From the NCBI GenBank assembly GCA_038319215.1, contig JBBQCZ010000002.1, positions 1 through 64,000 on the forward strand: DNA of 64,000 nucleotides, given 5' to 3'. A program made the translations under genes and the position numbers. Shown here one piece after another: positions 59,701 to 64,000 of this stretch. The first letter of the stretch is position 1, and each line of letters starts with the position of its first letter. Under the pieces are notes generated by a model. The model did not search any database, was not told where the DNA came from, and saw only the letters and a list, made by a program, of their open reading frames with translations. Source of the stretch: Bact-19 sp038319215. GTDB lineage: Bacteria > Bacteroidota > Bacteroidia > Bacteroidales > ML635J-15.

Positions 59701-61169
59701 ATATTACACAGTTGTCGACTGTAGTTCCTGCTGGTACTACATTGTATTATCAATGGATTATGGGAACAAATGATACTATCAATATTGAAGAACCAGATTA
59801 TTTGTACACTATACCAGGAAGTTTTACAATTATTTTAAATGTTTCAACTCCTCTCGGATGTACCGATACTTATTCTCATGATATTACTATTGATGGTCCT
59901 TATGCAGAACCAAATATTAGCGATACTGCTGCCTGTGTTGGACAAGATATTACATTTGAAATTGTTAATCAGCAGAATGTAGAAAGCTTTATTTGGGTTG
60001 TAGGTGGAGGCGATTCCTATCCAAATGTTGTATCCTTTATCCATTCTTACGATTTGGTGCCACCAGATGGATATTTTCCAGTTAACCTTATAATGACTGC
60101 TGGTATTTGTGAAGTTACATTTGTTTATAATGTTTGGATTTTTGATGTTACTGCAAGTGCAATAATTACTGATACTGAGAGTGTGCTAATCGATGGAGGA
60201 ATGTGCTCACCTTATCAAGGTGTATTAACAAGCACTTCATCAGGTGACGATTTTAGATACTGGTATATTAATGGAGTGCCTTATGGGGCTGGTGGGTCAA
60301 CCGAGCTAAACACATTTGTAAATAATGGTACAACTGATCAAACTGTTACAATTAGTTTGGCAATTGAGGATATTCATGGCTGCTACGATAGTATATCTAC
60401 TACAATTGAAGTATATGCGTTGCCAGATGTTCAAATTTCTCATGACACTACTATATGTAAAGGTGATGCAATTACTATTTATGCAACTGGAGGAACAAGC
60501 TATACTTGGAGTCCAAATGAATCAATATCTGCGATAAATATTCAGTCGCCGGTTGTTAACCCGGAGAATGATGTTACATATACTGTCGGTGTTTTAAACG
60601 AAAAGGGCTGCTTTGGTGCCGATTCTGTACATGTTACTGTGCAACAAGATTTTAATGTCAGCTTAACACCAGCGTTGGATACAATAATAATTGGAGACTC
60701 TGTGTTCTCCACGTTGGTAGCCGATCAAGAAAATTTAACATTCCTTTGGACACCTCAGCAGTTTATTTCATGCTACGATTGTCCCGAACCTTATTTCTTC
60801 CCAGAGGAATCCATGCGATATAATCTAACCGTTCAAGATAGCTCTCAGTGTTTCCGTTATAATTATTATATTGATATTGTTGTTATTGAGCAATATACTT
60901 TAGATGTTCCTGGGGCATTTACTCCACTTGGAACAGCCGGAAATCAAATTGTTTATGCAAATGGTTATGGAATAAGACATCTGCTGCAATTCAGAATATT
61001 TAATCGCTGGGGTGAAGAAGTATTTTATACTGATGATATTCATAAAGGTTGGGACGGCTATTATAACGGACAATTACAAAATATTGATAACTACAGCTAT
61101 TATGTTGAAGCCGAAATGTTTAATGGCACAATACAATCCAAAAAAGGGCAGATTATGTTGATTAGATAA
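56754..61169 (+). CDS. Giant PKD-repeat protein with type B (CHU_C) T9SS sorting domain
   Basis: 1471 residues. Signal peptide (ending VVSQ near residue 23), then at least ten PKD-like repeats of about 85-95 residues, each with a Cys-flanked opening (for example SFTADNTNNCFAPLT) and the motif [WY].FGDG....N..HxY...G.Y.V.L.V: DWLWYFGDGTTGTGATPGHTY, ATYEWNFGDGSPLNTSPNPTH, YYWDYGDGT, YILWEFGDGTYDF, TYTWNFGEG. A further domain near 1230-1330 has DTTICKGDAITIYATGGTSYTWSP. The C-terminus (about 1385-1471) is the gliding-motility-type CHU_C sorting domain: VPGAFTPLGTAGNQIV, LQFRIFNRWGEEVFYTDD, GWDGYYNGQLQNIDNYSYYVEA. It is a T9SS type B substrate, likely delivered with the divergently encoded PorP/SprF-like protein. 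Surface adhesion is a likely role. Confidence 0.95.
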   Translation: MKNFFRLVFSIFFIFSSLFVVSQPVVSFTASTTQACAPANITFTNTSTGCSGAASYYWLAGTGDAAILENPVFNYSTGGLYTVSLRVSCDGFDVEQTMQITIFDPPIALFSSVPITGCVPYNTSFADLSTLGDVAINDWLWYFGDGTTGTGATPGHTYNSFGSYNVSLFVTDFNNCTSNVTHNGLVSVANNPVVSFTADNTNNCFAPLTANFTSNITTSFGLAATYEWNFGDGSPLNTSPNPTHIYNLAGLFDVSLTVRDAYGCETTVFMDEYIRITEPEALYSVTEGDVVCFGTPAHFVNQTTYNCSWDFGDGSTSTQNTPTHIYSTEGFVTVTFTVDPGGSCEASTTFQLEVERVIASFTTSPTNLFSCTTPFVVNFTNASSANGTSFFYNFGDNSPPNTSPNPSHTYNSSGSTSLTVTTANLCAHTFIGPNVVINTPSASFISDEIEGCEPLTVVFTYSGSTPTANLTGWNWNFNNGEPNSTNPVTSTSVFNSGDYTVSLTVTDNNGCTNSSTLEINVGGEYDPTLTVTDDDDDHTALLGHVLCAQDTVSLFVLQFDDTLVDDFTWWIDSSSNQVASDQYTDYAFDQDTGWTYLHMITLINGCRDTTFWDSLYISGPIINGITPHSECSAPLDYDFTLNQILADEWDWETYWWNGTTKVPVCSELGSVVESFSCTFPSSPTSFWVKVTARCDTTVCEFIDSVQITISAPIAIFSIPNDEECANIMINFDGSASLNASEYYWDYGDGTNSGWGSSSAGSHIYTEVGYFTVTLTVRDGNLCENSITDQIHILGPELYISADVTYGCNSLTVTFSETHVTDDPLGYILWEFGDGTYDFATGSIEHTYLTPGEYSVTVTAQTLRPCETIVVKTNYIIVDEVSSQFSAQAVVGCAGDEIFFDAAETDPSFTYTWNFGEGVDQVGNNPSVSHIYNSGGRYDVYLEVDNGLGCSGELQLDEYITIQQVFAEFDVVNPALPCYPVSPDITQLSTVVPAGTTLYYQWIMGTNDTINIEEPDYLYTIPGSFTIILNVSTPLGCTDTYSHDITIDGPYAEPNISDTAACVGQDITFEIVNQQNVESFIWVVGGGDSYPNVVSFIHSYDLVPPDGYFPVNLIMTAGICEVTFVYNVWIFDVTASAIITDTESVLIDGGMCSPYQGVLTSTSSGDDFRYWYINGVPYGAGGSTELNTFVNNGTTDQTVTISLAIEDIHGCYDSISTTIEVYALPDVQISHDTTICKGDAITIYATGGTSYTWSPNESISAINIQSPVVNPENDVTYTVGVLNEKGCFGADSVHVTVQQDFNVSLTPALDTIIIGDSVFSTLVADQENLTFLWTPQQFISCYDCPEPYFFPEESMRYNLTVQDSSQCFRYNYYIDIVVIEQYTLDVPGAFTPLGTAGNQIVYANGYGIRHLLQFRIFNRWGEEVFYTDDIHKGWDGYYNGQLQNIDNYSYYVEAEMFNGTIQSKKGQIMLIR

Positions 61170-61241
61170 TTTGCTTAAAAATTTGAGAGTTCTAAACTGG
61201 TTAAACTAAAATATGATAAAAAGACCGAGTTTACTAAGGTA

Positions 61242-61362
61242 GATTCGGTCTCCCGTCTTCGGTCTCCCGTCTCCCGTCTTCGGTCTCCCGTCTTCGGTCT
61301 CCCGTCTCCCGTCTCCCACGGATCCTGAGCAGCCAAAGCCCAGGCCTGCGTGTGTCGAAGGG
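61242..61362. repeat. GC-rich composite intergenic repeat, site 4
   Basis: Eleven tandem heptamers from 61242 to 61318 (variants of TCTCCCG and TCTTCGG in an irregular order, first unit GATTCGG) lead to GGATCC (61320-61325), CCTGAGC, the palindrome CAGGCCTG (61341-61348) and GTCGAAGGG (61354-61362). The heptamers TCTCCCG and TCTTCGG are identical to those at 6175-6188. Confidence 0.85.
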
Positions 61363-61402
61363 CCGTCTCCATCTTTTCTATTTTTTTTATTCACAATTTT
61401 TG

Positions 61403-61410
61403 TAACTTTG
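61403..61410 (+). promoter_or_regulatory. Putative -7 box for hldD-meaB operon
   Basis: TAACTTTG (TAnnTTTG) lies 18 bases before the ATG at 61429. A TTG inside it (61408) is in frame with the gene but too close to be a likely start. Confidence 0.5.
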
Positions 61411-61428
61411 CCAAAAGAATTAAATATA

Positions 61429-62391
61429 ATGATAGTAATTACAGGTGCAGCAGGATTTATTGCCAGCAATTTGGCAGCAATGCTTATAAAAGAGAATTAT
61501 AAAGATATTGTTTTGGTTGATGATTTTTCGTACGAGCAAAAATCTGGCAATTATTCCAATAAGCAAGTTACGGCTTTAGTAAACCGCGATGATTTTCCAC
61601 AATGGCTTGATAGAAATCACAAAATGGTTCAGTTTATCTTTCATCTTGGAGCACGCACAAATACTGCTGAATTCGATCGCGAAATATTAAATAAACTAAA
61701 TACAGAATATAGTAAGACCATTTGGCGAAAATGTGTTGAGTATGGACTTTCGTTAGTTTATGCTTCTTCTGCTGCAACTTATGGTATGGGTGAAAATGGT
61801 TTTGACGACAGCACAAATCCTGAAATTTTAATTCCATTAAATCCTTATGGTGATTCGAAAAATGAATTTGATAAATGGGTACTTAAACAGGATAAAAAGC
61901 CATTTTTCTGGGCAGGATTAAAGTTTTTTAATGTTTATGGTCCAAACGAATATCATAAAGGAAGAATGGCTTCAGTGATTTTTCATGCCTTTAATCAGAT
62001 AAGTTCTAATGGTAATCTAAAGCTATTCCGATCGCATAACTCAAAATATGTTGATGGTGGACAACTTAGAGATTTCATTTATGTAAAAGATGTGGCTGAT
62101 GTAATGATGTTTTTTATGCAAAATAGAAAAACTAGCGGCATTTATAATTTGGGAACAGGTACAGCTCGTAGTTTTAACGATTTGGGTAATGCTGTCTTTT
62201 CTGCAATGGATCGCTCGCCTGAAATCAATTACATCGATACCCCAGAAGATATTAGAGATAAATATCAGTACTTTACTGAGGCAAATATGGAAAAGCTGCG
62301 TCTCGCTGGTTATAAATCCGAATTTTACACTTTGGAACAAGGAGTTGAAGATTATGTAAAAAACTATCTCAAAACCGGTAAATACGAATAA
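61429..62391 (+). CDS. hldD: ADP-L-glycero-D-manno-heptose 6-epimerase
   Basis: 320 residues of the extended SDR family. The NADP-binding GxxGxxG-type motif is at 6-12 (GAAGFIA), the catalytic residues are Ser113/Ser114 (VYASSAATYG), Tyr140 and Lys144 (NPYGDSKNEFD). The specific HldD signatures FKFFNVYGPNEYHKG-like (KFFNVYGPNEYHKGRMASV) and HNSKYVDGGQLRDFIYVKDV are present. It interconverts ADP-D-glycero- and ADP-L-glycero-manno-heptose for LPS inner core, so the organism should make heptose-containing LPS. The start at 61429 is preferred to an in-frame TTG at 61408. It is followed, one base later, by meaB. Confidence 0.96.
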   Translation: MIVITGAAGFIASNLAAMLIKENYKDIVLVDDFSYEQKSGNYSNKQVTALVNRDDFPQWLDRNHKMVQFIFHLGARTNTAEFDREILNKLNTEYSKTIWRKCVEYGLSLVYASSAATYGMGENGFDDSTNPEILIPLNPYGDSKNEFDKWVLKQDKKPFFWAGLKFFNVYGPNEYHKGRMASVIFHAFNQISSNGNLKLFRSHNSKYVDGGQLRDFIYVKDVADVMMFFMQNRKTSGIYNLGTGTARSFNDLGNAVFSAMDRSPEINYIDTPEDIRDKYQYFTEANMEKLRLAGYKSEFYTLEQGVEDYVKNYLKTGKYE

Positions 62392-62392
62392 T

Positions 62393-63508
62393 ATGAATGC
62401 TCAAAAGAAATTCAAAGGGGAAGTAGAAGAGAGTAAAGCCGATAATAGTGCTTTAGTCGTTAATGAAGGAGTAGAGCAACCACCCCAGATAAATCCAGCT
62501 ATCAAAAAATTTAAAAAGCAAAAAAGTAATTTAGGTTGTGATGATTTTGTTCGGGGAATTAAATCTGGAGATGTTAATATCTTAGGTCAAGCAATAACTT
62601 TGGTCGAAAGTAAATTACCTGCACATTACGAACTTGCTCAACAAATAATCGAAAAATGTCTTCCACTTGCTGGAAATTCTGTAAGGATTGGAATTACTGG
62701 AGTTCCTGGTGTTGGTAAAAGTACTTTTATTGAGGAGTTGGGAATGGAAATTGTAAAATCCGGCAGAAAATTGGCAGTTTTGGCTGTTGATCCAAGTAGC
62801 GAACGTAGCGGAGGCTCTATTCTTGGAGATAAAACAAGAATGGAGGAACTCGCAGTTCATAAAAATGCATTTATCAGACCTTCACCATCTGCCGGCTCAC
62901 TTGGTGGCGTAGCTCGAAAAACACGAGAAACTATTGTTTTGTGCGAGGCTGCTGGATTTGATACTGTATTTATCGAAACAGTTGGCGTTGGTCAGTCTGA
63001 AACAGCAGTTCACAGTATGGTAGATTTTTTCCTCCTTCTTATGTTGTCGGGTGCTGGCGATGAATTACAGGGAATAAAACGAGGAATTATGGAAATGGCT
63101 GATGCCATTGCGATTACTAAAGCTGATGGAGAAAATGTGAATAAAGCAGATATTGCTAGAGTTCAATATCAAAATGCGCTTCATCTTTTTCCACCTACGG
63201 TATCGGGTTGGATACCAAAAGTGCAAACTTGTTCAGCCGTAACAAAAGCTGGTGTTCCCGAAATCTGGGACATGATTCTGAGCTATGTTGACCATACAGA
63301 TACAAATGGGTTTTTTACTGACAATCGCTTAAGACAGTCTAAATATTGGTTGTACGAATCTGTAAATTCAGCTTTAAAGGAAAGATTTTATAATGACGAA
63401 ACTGTTAAAGCAAAAATTATTGAACTTGAATTAGAAATAGCGTCTGACAAAATTAGTAGTTTTATTGCAGCAAACAGATTGTTAGATTTGTACTTTTCAA
63501 AAAAATGA
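62393..63508 (+). CDS. meaB: Methylmalonyl-CoA mutase-associated GTPase MeaB
   Basis: 371 residues. MeaB (ArgK family) is the G-protein chaperone that protects and reactivates adenosylcobalamin-dependent methylmalonyl-CoA mutase. The P-loop is GVPGVGKS (103-110), the base-specificity TKAD motif is at about 238-241, switch regions include VDPSSERSGGSILGDKTRM and ETVGVGQSE, and SPSAGSLGGVARKTRETI is family-specific. Its N-terminus of about 45 residues is variable and basic. It starts one base after hldD and overlaps the editing protein (ATGA), so the three form an operon. It implies a methylmalonyl-CoA route (propionate/succinate), consistent with a Bacteroidota fermenter. Confidence 0.97.
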   Translation: MNAQKKFKGEVEESKADNSALVVNEGVEQPPQINPAIKKFKKQKSNLGCDDFVRGIKSGDVNILGQAITLVESKLPAHYELAQQIIEKCLPLAGNSVRIGITGVPGVGKSTFIEELGMEIVKSGRKLAVLAVDPSSERSGGSILGDKTRMEELAVHKNAFIRPSPSAGSLGGVARKTRETIVLCEAAGFDTVFIETVGVGQSETAVHSMVDFFLLLMLSGAGDELQGIKRGIMEMADAIAITKADGENVNKADIARVQYQNALHLFPPTVSGWIPKVQTCSAVTKAGVPEIWDMILSYVDHTDTNGFFTDNRLRQSKYWLYESVNSALKERFYNDETVKAKIIELELEIASDKISSFIAANRLLDLYFSKK

Positions 63509-64000
63509 TAGGGCAGGCTATAGTTTATGATACACTCAAAAGTCTTAAAATCGACTTCGACTATTATGAATCACCACGAGATTTTTTAAACGAAGATGAT
63601 GGCGATTTTTGGCAAAAAAAGAACACAACACGTTGCAAAAATCTTTTTATGCGTAATCATAAAGGGGATAGGCACTTTTTAATAATTTCTGACTATTACC
63701 GTAATATTGACATTCGAGTACTTGAACAAAAGTTTAAAAAAGGCAAGATCTCTTTTGCTTCACAAGAGAGAATAGACAAACACTTAAATGGGACAATAGG
63801 AGCTATTTCAGTTTTTAGTCTCTTTAACGATACATCACATCATGTTGAAGTTTTTATTGACGAAACATTAAAAAATAAAACAAATCTAAGCTTTCTTCCT
63901 AACAAACTCAATGCATTGCTGTCCATTAGTTTTAATGATTTTATCAAAATTCTAGATCATTGTGGAAATAAATATGAATTTTTGGATATAAGCGAATATT
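63505..64000 (+). CDS. YbaK/ProX-type prolyl-tRNA editing protein, 3' end outside window
   Basis: I translated this from an ATG at 63505 that overlaps the meaB stop by four bases (ATGA); about 165 residues are visible and the frame is open to the window end. Features of the YbaK/ProXp-ala fold are IVYDTLKSLKIDFDYYESP, RCKNLFMRNHKGDRHFLIISD (with the conserved Lys of the editing site), LEQKFKKGKISFASQERIDKHL, GAISVFSLFNDTSHHVEVFID and a closing LLSISFNDFIKIL. These proteins hydrolyse mischarged aminoacyl-tRNA (such as Ala-tRNA-Pro). The family normally spans about 165-180 residues, so only a short end is missing. Confidence 0.9.
   Translation, partial: MIGQAIVYDTLKSLKIDFDYYESPRDFLNEDDGDFWQKKNTTRCKNLFMRNHKGDRHFLIISDYYRNIDIRVLEQKFKKGKISFASQERIDKHLNGTIGAISVFSLFNDTSHHVEVFIDETLKNKTNLSFLPNKLNALLSISFNDFIKILDHCGNKYEFLDISEY

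Noticed and set aside
61206..61469. Minus-strand frame with a repeating GDGRRETED-type sequence
   Set aside because: The repeats are the translation of the tandem heptamers at 61242-61318; heptamers translate with a 7-residue period in any frame. It is not a gene.

Overview
The window is AT-rich chromosomal DNA from a member of the Bacteroidota, most likely an anaerobic, fermentative Bacteroidales/Marinilabiliales-type organism. Several independent signs support this: type IX secretion (T9SS) sorting domains of types A and B, a PorP/SprF-like protein, FISUMP and PKD surface proteins, an rpsF-rpsR-rplI operon, and many promoters of the Bacteroidota form TTG-N17..23-TAnnTTTG. The stretches of dispersed high-GC intergenic repeats and the broken gene suggest a real, still-evolving genome or a metagenome assembly.

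Layout. 1-6069 (mostly minus): a three-gene surface/lipoprotein operon running off the left edge, the tRNA thiolase mnmA, and a MORN-like plus FG-GAP/T9SS pair. 6363-14558 (plus): central metabolism, with gcvT, a fumarylacetoacetase-fold enzyme, pta-ackA, ptb-buk, ridA and a sugar-isomerase-like gene. The two acyl-phosphate routes side by side argue for ATP generation by acetate and butyrate (or branched-chain acid) formation. 14609-15702 (minus): ribosomal proteins L9, S18, S6. 15897-25840: an O-antigen-ligase-like protein, two RNA methyltransferase-type enzymes, a LytS-like hybrid histidine kinase followed by a PLDc_N/ABC ATPase/ABC permease trio (like Bacillus yxlEFG), small unknowns and a Cys/Met-metabolism PLP enzyme. 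26114-30321: an aminotransferase, then an accessory stretch with an orphan AAA ATPase, a cysteine-cluster protein and a DUF6922/AbiEii toxin-antitoxin pair lying between two ~95-bp direct repeats. 30441-49203: an ECF sigma factor and a membrane-anchored probable anti-sigma with an extracytoplasmic jelly-roll-like domain, followed by a damaged YceI-like lipoprotein gene and two consecutive giant genes, each with seven FISUMP modules interleaved with Fn3-like repeats. The first giant is decayed (5' end lost, one in-frame TAG); the second is intact. 49338-61169: a TlpA-like thioredoxin, RluA-type pseudouridine synthase, an amidohydrolase coupled to an OmpA/PD40 protein and PorP/SprF, divergent from a 1471-residue PKD protein with a type B (CHU_C) sorting domain. 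61429-64000: hldD, meaB and a partial prolyl-tRNA editing-type protein in a tightly packed operon.

The most unusual signals are: (1) a family of GC-rich intergenic elements built from tandem heptanucleotides (sites near 6175, 25842, 55439 and 61242), one enclosing a 50-bp nested-hairpin structure; (2) the twin seven-module FISUMP/Fn3-like genes, with a deletion-type junction and a nonsense codon in the first; (3) the toxin-antitoxin pair bracketed by duplicated sigma-factor promoter DNA; (4) a sigma/anti-sigma pair whose sensor half looks like a T9SS-type surface domain. No tRNA, rRNA, CRISPR array or transposase gene was seen.
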